Below, in pieces: positions 47,455-59,038 of a DNA stretch of 64,000 nt (position 1 is the stretch's first letter; every line of letters starts with the position of its first letter). Both the position numbers and the translations under genes were made by a program. This stretch comes from Siphonodentalium dalli (lineage: Eukaryota > Mollusca > Scaphopoda > Gadilida > Siphonodentaliidae): positions 141,503,954 through 141,567,953 of the forward strand of contig CP136064.1 of NCBI GenBank assembly GCA_032622095.1. Reading direction: 5' to 3'. The notes beneath the pieces are model-generated. The model had not been told where the DNA came from, did no database searches, and was given only the letters and a program-made list of their open reading frames with translations.

Positions 47455-47812
47455 GGCCAAAATTGTTTGCACACATGGAAGGGGTATCGAGGGCGATGGC
47501 AGCGAAGATACACATGCAAATTATACTTCCTTTCATTTAAAAGGCCTGAAAAATTGCGATTTACAAAACGCTGATATGAATAATTCTGTGGTAACCGACC
47601 AACAGGAACATTTTTCAGAAGATGGTCGCCAAATGGTGGCAACGATAGCATTGAGGAAAACTGTGATCTTACAAACGCTGCTACGATCAATTTCGAGTTA
47701 ACCGACAAGCAAAAGCCATTTTCGGAAGATGGTCGCCAAAACGGCCGCAATGATAGCATCGTGGAGATCTGTTGTCCTGTTGGCAAGTTAAGTGAACATT
47801 TGCCATTTTAAT
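47455..47812 (+). pseudogene. Frameshifted coding fragment with 36-residue tandem repeat
   Basis: Two copies 107 bp apart read NCDLQNADMNNSVVTDQQ, EHFSEDGRQ and NCDLTNAATINFELTDKQ, KPFSEDGRQNGRNDSIVE. A one-base deletion in the first copy (after GATGGTCGCCAAA) shifts its end out of frame; allowing for it, the period is 108 bp, or 36 codons. Third-position variation between the copies (GATGGTCGCC kept, neighbours changed) suggests past protein-coding selection. It ends at a stop near 47,812. Family unknown. It lies 0.7 kb upstream of a decayed hAT gene on the same strand, so it may be an upstream part of that transposon. Confidence 0.45.
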
Positions 47813-48504
47813 AGCCATCGGTGTTTCAGAATATATCATATCTGTTATCAATCATGGCTATCATTTGTCTTTCCTAACCATGCCAACATCTATCATGTTA
47901 AAACATCATAGATCTGCATCGGATAATGACCAATTTGTGTCAGAAGAGATAGCTGGGAACCGGTCCAGCAAACGAAATCGATCCAGCTGAAAACCGAATC
48001 AAACGTTTTGTAGTCGCGATTAAGGCGCTACATGATACATCGGTCACCACGGGGCGGTGTTATTTCAGTTCCATCCAATGCTCAAAATAAGCGCGCGGTC
48101 ACGGTCAATGTCCGGCGAAAAATGGCATATGTGCGGTCCACTTTTGTATCTGTCGGACATTATGTCCCACGCAAAATGTTTAACATTGGAGGTAAACAAA
48201 AACGCTCTTTATTTAATTTCAGACCAATTAGGAGATAATATAATTATGCTATGTCGCCCAATACAACAATGTCGTTTATGAATCGCATATACCATTTATG
48301 AATGAACATAAAGTTGTGAATTTTTATCAGCTTTTGAATACGAAAATATTAAACATGGGATTTTCCCAGTTGGCGATTGGGCTAACAATAAAACTTGTGC
48401 TTTATTGGCGTTTTTTATATACGTTTTAGACTCAATATTGATTACTAATAATTATATATGACTTTATTTGGTGCGATAATTTTGTTCCGGTTACGGTTTA
48501 ATTT

Positions 48505-51157
48505 TTGACAATTTTTCATCGTTACGGAAGTAAAACAAAGCACGTGTTTCGCAAATTCGTGCATGAAACGTCGAAACGAATTTCAGATTTCTTTCAATCT
48601 AAAAATCTAATTCCAAATCCAAAGAAACTAAAACTTGAAAATAAAGAAGACAGAAAGCCAACAGAAAACATAAAGCCCACAATACGAACATTAAAAGCAA
48701 CAACAATCCTCGGCTGGATCGATCAATTGGGGCAATACAAAGCCGCCTATTGGCTATGTTTCGAAACAGACAAAAATGGCTTGGTGACTATTCTAACATG
48801 TGCATTCTGCAAAGAGCAGGAAAGCAACATCTCGCAATATAAAGTGTTCACAAGGAACTGGGTTGATGGAATCCAAAATTTGAGGCTATCTAATGCCATA
48901 GACCATGCTAAAACCGTATGTTACCAAATCGCTAAACAGAAACACTTGGCACAAATTGGAAAATGCCCTAAACCTACACCTGTTCAAAAAGATCAGAGAA
49001 CAATACCTACAGGGTTCATTGCATTGTCTGAAATAGAATTGATCGAACAGGCTATGCAAAAAGTTTGAAGTTGCATATTTCGTGGCTAAAAATGATTTAT
49101 CTTTTCTGTCGTATGAACGACTACTGCAACTGGAAAAGCATCATGATTTTGATATCGGCAGCTCATATAATAACCAAATAGCATGCTGTGAATTTGTGTC
49201 ATCTTTCAGTGACTTTCTTGTTATTCAATTTAAGGAAAGGATGAACTTCAAAAGCTAAATTTTGGAGCGTATTTGTTGACGGTGTGACAGATGTCAGCAT
49301 TCAAGAAAATGATGGAGTGTTGGTGAGTTACTTTGATAGTGAACACACTGTGGACAGTGTTGGTGTAAAAACAAAATTTATTTATTTGAAAAAACGTTGG
49401 CAAGGCAGATGCTGAAGGCATCAGGAATGGAATCGAACAGAGTTTTGTTAGCATAGGGGTCACAACAAATGAACTCTATTCCAAGCTAGTTGGATTTTGC
49501 TCCGATGGGGCCGTAGTTAATAGTGGAAAAACTAGTGGAGTACAGGCTCTTCTCAGAGAAAAGGTGGCAGCCGGCCATCTTATGTTTCAGTGGTGTATGG
49601 CCCATAAACTTGAACTGTCGTTAAAGGATAGTTTAAAGGATACATTTTTCACATCCATTGAAAAAATGTTGAAAGGACTGTATCGGATATACAACAAATC
49701 GCCCAAAAAACTACATACGAACTGAAATCATTATGTGAAATAATGCAAAAAGAGTTAACTTTCACTGAATTGATGTGAAGACTAAAGCTCTTCTGAAGAA
49801 ATGGAAGACGAGCAAGTACCTTCTCTACACTGCATTTTTCTGTGACTCATTGGGTCCACCATCCTTACTGTCAAAGGCTTTCCAAGATGATATTATGAGT
49901 GCTGTTTCAGGTCTCAAGAAAACAAAAGCTCAATTGGAGTCTGTAACAACTAAGGATGTCAGAGATCTCTCAGCAGTTTATAGCCATGTGCCTCAGCAAA
50001 TGAAAGACAGTTCAGATAAAGATAAGAGTCATAAGACCTACCAGGGAATCATCTTCTCAGCTTCGACTCTGGATAAAGAATTAGACAACTTGTCTTCAGC
50101 AAAAATAAAATATGCAAACTCCTTACAATCGTGCTTGAGTTCTCGGTTTGAAGCTCAACCCTGTGAAGGCAAATCGAAAGTTCCAGATGCCAATGAGTCA
50201 GCCTCTTGTGTTCCAATGATTTCACTGCTCGAACATGTAGCAAAAGTTCTAAACACCGAATCGTGGGAAGCAGGTGTTGAAGTTCAAACTGTCGACACTG
50301 ACAACTCAGAATGTGGTGAGAAGAAGAGAGACAACAGTTTCGTAGACAAATCAATTACAGTGTCATTTGAATTGTTCAGACCTTAGATGTAAAAAGCTGG
50401 TGTTGAATGTTCGCTCATTGAAATGTTGGAAGAATTCTATGACCTTGTGGAGTACACATTAGACTACTTGAAACCAAATAAAAGGTCACATAAGAAAACA
50501 TGGTTCTTTCTGTTTGGAAGCTCTCATTGTGATGGAAAGTGGAGAAATATTCTTATGCTTGTTGAACTCTTATTCACACTTCCAACATCTAATGTTAGAG
50601 TTGAGCGTCTTTTTTCTCAAATGAAAAGAACCAAGGTGGACAGCCGAGCCAAGCCGTGCCTCCTTCGAATTAAGGAAGAGGGTCCCAGAGCTTGTTTCTT
50701 CGACGTAAAACCTGTCATTAAACTTTGGACTGAAAAGTGTTGTACTAGTAGAAGACCGGGACAAAGTAAAAGGAAGAAATATAAGCAACGAACGAAGAGA
50801 ACTAAATATTATGAGAGACCAGGTTCTTCAGCTACAACCACTGAGAGGAAAGTGGCATGTGCATCAGCATCCCTGGAGTATGACAGTGATATTGACATTA
50901 ATAAACAGCAAACTGAGGAGAATTTGGTTGATATTGACAGTTCTGGTTCAGATGTGGACAGTATGGACGTTTCAGAAAGTATGTCTGACTCAGACTCGCA
51001 CGATTCACTTTCTGATGTGGAGTACTATCAGATGAAAATGGGACGTGACTATCAATCTTGTGTCATGTCAGAAAGTTGGGTGGCTGATTTCTTCGGAATC
51101 GGAAAATCCTCAGAATCATCAGACTCAGAAACTGACTTCGTTGGTTTTGAATTTTAA
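48505..51157 (+). pseudogene. Decayed hAT transposase gene (ZNF862/KIAA1586-like type)
   Basis: Homologous segments lie in order but in changing frames. 48505-49067 holds a TTF/BED-like finger (WIDQLGQYKAAYWLCFETD, TCAFC, DGIQNLRLSNAIDH). 49061-49255 reads KFEVAYFVAKNDLSFLSYER. 49248-49412 reads KFWSVFVDGVTDVS. 49393-49722 reads KLVGFCSDGAVVNSGKTSG and FQWCMAHKLELSLKDSLKD. 49708-49775 follows, then 49775-50383 (LLKKWKTSKYLLYTAFF), TAG and TAA stops at 50384-50392, and 50423-51157. About five frameshifts and two in-frame stops rule out function. Roughly 60 residues expected around the TRW motif before 49,775 are missing. The first segment has no ATG. The TIRs were not found. Confidence 0.8.
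50393..51157 (+). pseudogene. hAT C-terminal dimerisation domain with acidic tail
   Basis: Part of the decayed hAT gene, in the same frame as 49775-50383 across two stops. It reads ILMLVELLFTLPTSNVRVER, LFSQMKRTKVDSRA, the signature of the hAT C-terminal dimerisation domain, then RIKEEGP, a basic stretch (SKRKKYKQRTKRTK) and about 90 residues rich in Asp and Ser (DSSGSDVDSMDVSESMSDSD) ending DFVGFEF. The tail is open throughout and longer than I would expect for the family. Confidence 0.8.
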
Positions 51158-51743
51158 TTTTGATGTCATAAGACTCACTCACACTCACACAACAATACAT
51201 GTTGAATCATTGAAGATATTAGATAACCATTGGTATTACCAGGATACTGTCTGTTTAAGTCGCATAATTGTGACAGGATTATCAAGAAATGACTTCACTA
51301 TAAACTGATCTAGTCAATAGTAGTCAATACCAGACTACAAGTCATAATAGTCATTACTAGTCAATAATTGTGCTAGCTGTAAATAACAGCTGTTTCATGT
51401 TAGATGATGTTACATTGTTACTTATTTTATTGTGCAAATGATTCAGAATGACATTTGTCACATTTATACTTTTTCAAGTTTTTAAATTTTAAAACTTTAA
51501 CTTTCAGTTTTATGAAGTTTATCAATTATCATTATCAAATAATGCTCATTTCAAGATAAGCATATTACCAATTAGAGTTATTAAACATCAGTTTTACAGT
51601 TTAGTTGAAGCTCCAATACAATGGTCTGTGTGGGGGTCTAAATCTAATAATTTGAATCTGATTTTTTTTCTATGCTATGATCCCACTGATCCCAGCCTTT
51701 CATTTTCAATCTGTTCTTAAACTCCAGTTAATAACTTAATCCA
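51158..51743. other. No gene recognised, downstream of hAT gene
   Basis: AT-rich 3' flank with short repeats of AGTCAATA-AGTC (51,311-51,365). It may contain the untraced right end of the hAT element. Confidence 0.35.
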
Positions 51744-53538
51744 ACTAGAGGTGTGACTGTCCCAATGGGACTACGGATACCCCCCTGTTTTTAAAATACT
51801 AAGATGTTTCACATGTCAGTAAACATTTAGTTAAAATAATAAAATAACAGTTCCCATTGCAGGTGTACAACCCTAACCCTAATCTTAAACCTATTGACTG
51901 AAAAATGTAGGAATAAAAGCTTGGACAAAATTATGTATGTTGCGAAAAAATTCTAAGTCGAAAAAGGGGAATAACTCCACACAAAATATGTCAGACAGAC
52001 GTCATAATCGCAGGTGCACAGGTTCCCATGGTACTAAATATCAGTGCCAAGATTAAAAAACATTGACTGAAAAATGTAGGAATAAAAGCTCGGACAAAAT
52101 TATGCATGTTGCAAAAAAAGTTTCTAAGTCGAAAAAGGGGGATAACTCCACCAAAAAATGTCGGACAGACGTCATAATCACAGGTGCACAGGTTCCCATG
52201 GTACTAAATATCTGTGCCACGTTTTAAAAAAATTGACCGAAAAATGTAGGAATAAAAGCTCGGACAAAAGTATACATGTTGCAAACATTTTCTAAGTCGA
52301 AAAAGGGGGGAAAACTCCACCAAAAAAAGTACGACAGATGTCATAATCGCAGGTGCACAGGTTCCCATGGTGGTTGATGTCTGTGCCAAGTTTCACGGAA
52401 ATTGATCAAAAAACGACTGAGAAATACTCCGGACAAATTTGTGTCCACGGACGGACGACGGACGGACGGACGACGGACGGACGGACGGACGTACCAACAA
52501 ATGGGTAGATATGTGGCTTCGACCTATGTGGCTAGAAATGGTAATGTGGCTTTAGTTTTTATGTGGCTTCTCAAGTAGCCATAAAATTTTAAGTGGCTAT
52601 CAAGTAGTAGATAGTGATAAAACTCCAGATTATGGATTCATAACATGTTGGAATTATAGCAGAAGAAGCTGATTAAAACTCAAAAACTTGCTCACAGCAA
52701 CTGGGACAGTGGAATAGGAGAAACTGACAGGTCCGTGATTGGGTGGCTAGCCACATAAATGTCTTGTCAGTGTCCGACATCTCCTATTGACGTGTTTACT
52801 AATGACTACTTATGTGGCTAAGATTGTGTAAAATGGATATTTATGTGCATAACTTCCGTTGCGTGGCTAGCCTCGTAACAGCTTTCAGATGGACGTTCTA
52901 AAATGATCTATTTGGCCTAATAAGCTTATTTAATTTTGTAGTCACTCAAAATTTGGAAAAAAAAAGTCCATCGATTTAGACATCCATGACCCGTCAATAG
53001 GAGATGTCGGACACTGACAAGACATTTATGTGGCTAGCCACCCAATCACGGACTTGTCAGTTTCTCCTATTCCACTGTCCCAGTTGCTGTGAGCAAGTTT
53101 TTGAGTTTTAATCAGCTTCTTCTGCTATAATTCCAACATGTTATGAATCCATAATCTGGAGTTTTATCACTATCTACTACTTGATAGCCACTTAAAATTT
53201 TATGGCTACTTGAGAAGCCACATAAAAACTAAAGCCACATTACCATTTCTAGCCACATAGGTCGAAGCCACATATCTACCCATTTGTTGGTACGTCCGGG
53301 TCATGGATGTCTAAATCGATGGACTTTTTTTCTTCCAAATTTTGAGTGACTACAAAATTAAATAAGCTGATTAGGCCAAATAGATCATTTTAGAACGTCC
53401 ATCTGAAAGCTGTTACGTGGCTAGCCACGCAACGGAAGTTATGCACATAAATATTAAGCTACATAAGTAGTCATTAGTAAACACGGACAAGCTGACTCCA
53501 GTATACCCCCCCTAACTTCGTTGCGGGGGGTATAATAA
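51744..53538 (+). repeat. F2 element split by an inverted-repeat insertion
   Basis: 5' hairpin GTCCC-AAT-GGGAC (51759-51771), then TACGGATACCCCCCTG. Three core units of about 170 bp (TTCTAAGTCGAAAAAGGGG, ATAACTCCAC, GTCGGACAGACGTCATAATC, GGTTCCCATGGTACTAAATA). GGACGGACGACGGACGG microsatellite to 52490. After the insertion (52491-53483) it resumes with CGGACAAGCTGACTCCAG and a 3' hairpin (53502-53534) pairing TATACCCCCC with GGGGGGTATA, then ATAA. Confidence 0.85.
52491..53483. mobile_element. A-B-A'-B' interlocked inverted repeat insertion
   Basis: A (52491-52792) is repeated inverted at 52992-53293: 302 bp each, with one mismatch seen (GACAGGTCC versus GACAAGTCC). B (52793-52991) is repeated inverted at 53298-53483 with several substitutions and a roughly 20-bp indel. 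CGGAC borders both sides, but this lies in a CGGAC-type microsatellite. TATGTGGCT / GTGGCTAGCCAC words recur inside. No ORF. Confidence 0.85.
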
Positions 53539-54848
53539 TTGTACTAGTCCACTGTGAGTCTGTTTGACAAAAGTCACAAGACAGTTTTTTGAAGACACAG
53601 ACCAATGTAAGTGAGTTACAACTTACACACATTGACATTTTTACATTTGATTTGAGATTTTATTCACGTTATTTCTTTATTTTATTCTGAATTATTCAAT
53701 AAATAATTAAACATCAACTGTTGGTTATTTATAAAGAATTTGGATACAGTAAGTCATATGTCCTATCATTCTGAAAATTTGACAGGCACCATTCTGAAAT
53801 GACCAGCACCATCCATTTGGTGCCTGTCATTTTGACAGGCAGTCAAATTTTTTTTATTTTGAGCCTTGGTTCCATCGCCAGATTTTTTGGCCGAACTGGC
53901 TTCGATGAATGGTGCCATATATGCTCGATAAACCCCGAAGCCACAACAAATAGTTTTCGCGACTGGCTCAACCGATTTCGTGGCTGGTTAATAACTAGCT
54001 TAGCCGGCTCAGTCCCGACGTTTGTGGCTGACGAAATATGGCAGCTCAGCCAGCTGAGACGTTATCAATCAGCGTACTTTCGTTTCCGAAATATTCCTAA
54101 TTCCCGGTACTGACCCCGTTTGTATTAGCGTTTGTGGTGAACCCGTGGAATTCCAGACCAGACGTAATCTTTTGATGTTGGGCTTTTCCACTATGGCAAA
54201 AATACCTGCATGGATATACTATGTAGTTTCCCATCTAATCGGTATAAGTTACATTGGGACTTCTGTCAACTTCAGACTGCTATCATTACTGGCATCTTGC
54301 ATCATTGCATCATTCGTATAATGATATATAATATTTCAAACTATTTTATATTCTTTTCTACAGGTTATGTGCATATATTGACAAATGCCAGCGATGTCTG
54401 AGACTGGGTCGTGTCGATATAAACAATTTATACTTTAACCCTTGCAATACCGAATGGATGCACCCATTCAGTTGTATGAAAGCATGCATTGGGATAGTCT
54501 ATTCCACATTAAGGGGCCGGTGTTCTGATAATATAACAACCATGGCGTGTCCATGAATGTATGCCAATATTAGGCAATGCGGTTTAGTTCTTTGCTATTC
54601 ACAGTGCAGTTGAGCTTGACATATAAGCCCATGCACAAGGCTCAGCCGTTTTACAATTCCGGCGGCGGAGATTTTTTTATGTGGCTGGCGTTAGAGATAA
54701 TATGGCTGGCGGCGGGTTGTGGTCAATATGGCTGGCAGCGGCAGTGTGCGATGGCGGCTTCGGGCTCTAATGCTCGAGTCAGCTTGCATACTCGCTACTC
54801 GCATGATTATTTGGCAAATAGAGCAAACTGGAAGGCTCGCTTCATGTA
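53539..54848. other. No gene recognised; contains CpG-richer open frames
   Basis: Open frames at 53,799-54,113 and 54,577-54,870 lie in GC-richer patches with GGCTGG/GGCGGC words. Neither shows a known domain; the second runs into DR1. Confidence 0.35.
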
Positions 54849-55890
54849 CATATACCGTAATCTGATTTGATAAAAGTACACTTTCGAGATTTCCTTACTG
54901 ATACTAATTTCATAATTTTATTATATAAATGGTTATTAAATGTGATTTAAGAATTAGCATCGATATATAGACTCAAAATGTGCGCCCCTGTGTCGAAAAC
55001 CGGTGCTTATTTGAACAGAGATTAATTAACGTAAGGGCCGAAAGAACAGTGCGAAAAAGGGACTTCTGTAGAAGCTTTGCACTGTGGCTGTTCCTTCATA
55101 TAACCCGGTCAATGTTTATTTTTAATGCTGTTTGTCCTAACAACCTATCGAGGCAGTCTGCTTTCAAAATAAAATAACTGGGGCATTTTATATTTCGACG
55201 TTCGTATTTCCAATTTGATACTTGATTAATGTTAAATAACCGTGCTCTTAGGAAATAAAATTACCATGAAAATTACGTCTTGATTTTAACAAATTGCGAC
55301 GCCATCCTGTTTGGGGAAATGCGAGAATGGGCACATAGAAACGGCTAACGATTGACTTACTGTTTACAGAAAGAAATAAGATGAAATCCACTCAAAATTC
55401 ATATTCCGGGTGCCTAATTTTTATTTTCAAGATAGTTCGTGGGTTTTTTCAACTTGTTTTAAAACTTTTATTGATCATTCAATGTGTGGGATGGGACTCT
55501 AGAAACGGCACTCGTAAAATTAATCTTTCCCCAAAATATGTTTCTATATTTAGGAAGGTCAATCGCAGCGGAAATCGATCGGAAATCATGCCAAATTCAA
55601 CACGCTTGCGATTTTTTTAATGACAAAACGGTCCACAAAACCGCTAAATTAGCATGATTTCTCTTGAGTGGACTAATGATCGTCATTAAAATAATGGATA
55701 CGTGTGTTCAATATTGGAGAGAAATAGTTCAATACACAGTTTTTATTCTGAAGATTCAGAATAGTTCTTCAGTTTTGATGAAAAATGATTTTTTTTTTCC
55801 AAATAAAATTTAATATTAAAAGCATCATTTTCCCGGTATTCGCCCGTTACGTGACATATGATGTTACGTTATCTGAACTCTCTAGTACTG
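54849..55890 (+). repeat. Dispersed repeat DR1, copy 2
   Basis: Same order and orientation as 3158-4352: ATATAAATGGTTATTAAATG, ATGTGCGCCCCTGTGTCGAA, ATATAACCCGGTCAA, GGGATGGGACTCTAGAAACG, ACTCTCTAGT. Reading frames differ between copies through indels. Confidence 0.75.
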
Positions 55891-56097
55891 GGACAACCAG
55901 ATAATAACATTTAGTTGTCAGTTGATTAAGTAGCATGTTTAATAACAAAGTGAGTCCAAAATTTTCGGAAAAGCAGAGAATTATGCTAGGCATATATGTG
56001 ACAAATCAACTTTTACCAAATTTGGTTGCCATTTGGCCAGCCATCTTGAGTAATTTTGTCTAAAACACTGCAGTGTGACACCTTTAAGACAGATAAA

Positions 56098-56712
56098 ACT
56101 AGAGGTGTGACTGTCCCAATGGGACTACGGATACCACCCTGTTTTTAAAATACTAAGATGTTTCACATGTCAGTAAACATTTAGTTAAAATAATAAAATA
56201 ACAGTTCCCATTGCAGGTGTACAACCATAACCCTAATCTTAAACCTATTGACCGAAAAATGTAGGAATAAAAGCTTGGACAAAATTATGTATGTTGCGAA
56301 AAAAATTCTAAGTCAAAAAAGGGGAATAACTCCACACAAAAAATGTCGGACAGACGTCATAATCGCAGGTGCACAAGTTCCCATGGTACTAAATATCTGT
56401 GCCACGTTTTAAAAAAATTGACCCAAAAATGTAGGAATAAAAGCTCGGACAAAAGTATACATGTTGCGAAAAATTTCTAAGTCGAAAAAGGGGGGATAAC
56501 TCCACCAAAAAAATCCGACAGACGTCATAATCGCAGCTGCACAGGTTCCCATGGTGGTTGATGTCTGTGCCAAGTTTCACGGAAATTGATAAAAAAAACG
56601 ACTGAGAAACACTCCGGACAAATTTGTGTCCACGGACGGATGACGGACGACGGACGGACGAGCTGACTCCAGTATACCCCCCTAACTTCGTTGCGGGGGG
56701 GGGGGTATAAAA
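56098..56712 (+). repeat. Complete F2 element
   Basis: 5' hairpin GTCCC-AAT-GGGAC (56113-56125). Core units with AATGTAGGAATAAAAGCT and GGACAGACGTCATAATCGCA, one fewer than in the other copy. ACGG microsatellite (56,634-56,660). 3' hairpin 56673-56709 (TATACCCCCC / GGGGGGTATA). F3 follows with no gap. Confidence 0.85.
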
Positions 56713-56713
56713 A

Positions 56714-57660
56714 ACAAGACAGTCAATGACTGTGGGGTCGCTCACCAGACTGCAAAGACTGATAAGACTGGGACTCTGGAGACCAAAACAGTCAGCACTT
56801 TTGATAATCACTTTAAAAGAAGTAGATTTAAACAGGATATGTGGCTAGAGAGACTTCAAGTATGTAGATTGGTGAAAATCCACCTTGAAATTGCCAACTA
56901 TACACTACTGATCACCCCCCTTCTCCAGCTCAACAAGTCCCCTCCCGACCAGGATCCAGACTCCCAAGTCTTAAGTTGGAATTTCACAACCGACACCTCA
57001 AACTTTCTCAATTGTTGGAAATTTCCAATCTCACAAGCGCCTTTTTCAAAAACCATTTAGACATGTTTGAAGCCCAATTATCCATGGACCCAAAACACAA
57101 TACATGTATGTCAGACCAATCAGTCAGGTGGTTCCAAGGTAGATGTTTTAATGAATTTGGTATTTCAATGATTTTATTAGACACAAAAGTGTTAACTCCC
57201 CATATAGCCTGCCATTTCTTGACAGGTTGACCTCATTTTAACAAATCTGAATCTCAGTCACTAAAGGATCCTCCTGATACCTCCATACTATATGTAAGCT
57301 ATTAAAATAGTCCAAACTATCTTGAGAAGACATTTTAAGAATTACTATAGAGACATATAGTTATGTCCCTGGTCCCACCCTATTTAACCTGGTGACCCCA
57401 TCTGAATAAATTTGAATCCCAGACACCAAAGAACCTTTCATACATATCATAAATATCAGTAAAATAGACCTGATGGTCCTTGTGAAGGAAGCATATTAAG
57501 AGGGAAACTGTCCTTCGCATGGACCCTATTTGACCAGGTGACCCCATTTAAAAAAATCTGAATTGCAGTCAAGGAAGAACATTCAATTGATGATTCTGAA
57601 TCTGACTGGAAAGTTGCAGGGGAAGGCATTGCATGAAGTTGATGGTCAGTAATCACAGAT
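56714..57660 (+). repeat. F3 element with 5' end, 3' end lost
   Basis: Hairpin ACAGTC-AAT-GACTGT (56719-56733), GTCGCTCACCAGACTG and the F3 5' body. Core units from about 57,225 (TCATTTTAACAAATCTGAAT, AGTTATGTCCCTGG, CCCTATTTGACCAGGTGACC). No microsatellite or 3' hairpin. ORFs at 56839 and 56976 are within the repeat body. Confidence 0.75.
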
Positions 57661-58870
57661 GATATACAAAATTTACTGTTGTACTATGAGAGCAAAAAAA
57701 AAAAAGAATTCTTTATTGACAGACAGAAGAGCAAATGTTGATAAATAATACAATTTGAAGTGAAATTTCACCAAAAACATATGATAACATAATAAACATA
57801 TTAAGTATGCATCAAGTGTTTAAAAATTGCATGAACAAGCATTTCGTTCGAACAAATTCTTTGTGACTCCTGCTCGTGTTAAAACATAAAATTAAATTAA
57901 AGCGGAGACAGTCATTTGTGTTGGTTCCTACCATTTGTTATCAGTATAATTCGATTGCATTTGCACAACAACAGTTAAAGTGACAAACTAGAAGTGGTGA
58001 AAAATTGGGGAAGTGGTGCATAAACCATTTGTTATGTGAGTTTAAATACTGGAAAATTATAAATCAAGTGGAAAAAATGCTTGACACAGTAGACATTTTA
58101 GTGATGCAGGTGGTGCCTGAGAATACAGCTTAAATATTTTAATGGCTATTGGCTGAAGTAAGAGACTTTTAAGTGTATTTTATTTACATCCCCTAAACAC
58201 TGCTGCAAGAAGCAGATTTCTGTGCTCAGATGACAGTATTTTAAAATGTTTCAGTATCTCTGACCCCACACACTACAGACCATTTGAAAACAACACAATA
58301 GTTAAATATTTTGATTGACAAGTTAGAGAATGAATGAAATGTTCGCAGAATGTATTTTAAATAGGGCCTATACCTATAAATTTATGCCGGTTGTATTTAA
58401 TTCTACATTTCTTCAGTTGTTAATTCCATAATGATAAACATAATGTCAAATAGACGCATTTAGATTTAAAGTTTGGTCCAGGTTTCCCTGACACAACTCA
58501 AAAATTTAGCGAAGCGAAACTGCAAGTTGCCAAGACTTTGGTTATCGGCATGAGCCATGACAAATACTAAAAATAGGTTAAAAAATGAACTCTGATAAAC
58601 TCGTGAAAAGAATTATATACCGAATTCTATAATAGATACTTAATTATTTCGAAGTGTGCAGTTATTTATTTCATTGACATGTATGCCCTATATAGTTGCA
58701 AGTATATGGAACTATATCATGTGACACACAATGTAATTATATCCTCTCAGGCCTGATTTGGTCAACCGTTATGGCGGGCCATTTCGTTGATAATTCTCGG
58801 TAAACTAGGCTAGCCGCAGCGTGACATTTATTGGTATAAAAGTTGGGCTCTGTTTGAGTTGAATTTGAAT
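57661..58870. other. No gene recognised
   Basis: AT-rich, short poly-A at 57,695; no repeats shared elsewhere in the window and no long frame. Confidence 0.4.
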
Positions 58871-59038
58871 GGTGATAACATTGCTGTAATTCGTGACTTG
58901 GGGACGGTATCATGGTGATTATACTGTGGAAAATACCCGATAATCGGCTCCGCTTGGGAGCGCCGTTTAATTAAATTTGCCACAGTATAATCACCGTAAA
59001 GCCATCCCCAAGTCAGTAATTACACCAAAGTTATCCCC
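58871..59038. mobile_element. 168-bp inverted-repeat MITE
   Basis: Arms of about 60 nt (58871-58930 and 58980-59038) with GGTGATAACATTG, GACTTGGGGACGG and GGTGATTATACTGTGG mirrored on the right, and a 50-nt loop containing TCGGCTCCGCTTGGGAGCG. Target duplication not identified. Confidence 0.7.

Noticed and set aside
51868-51885. CAACCCTAACCCTAATC resembling telomere repeats
   Set aside because: Only two units, inside the F2 5' body; the other F2 copy has CAACCATAACCC.
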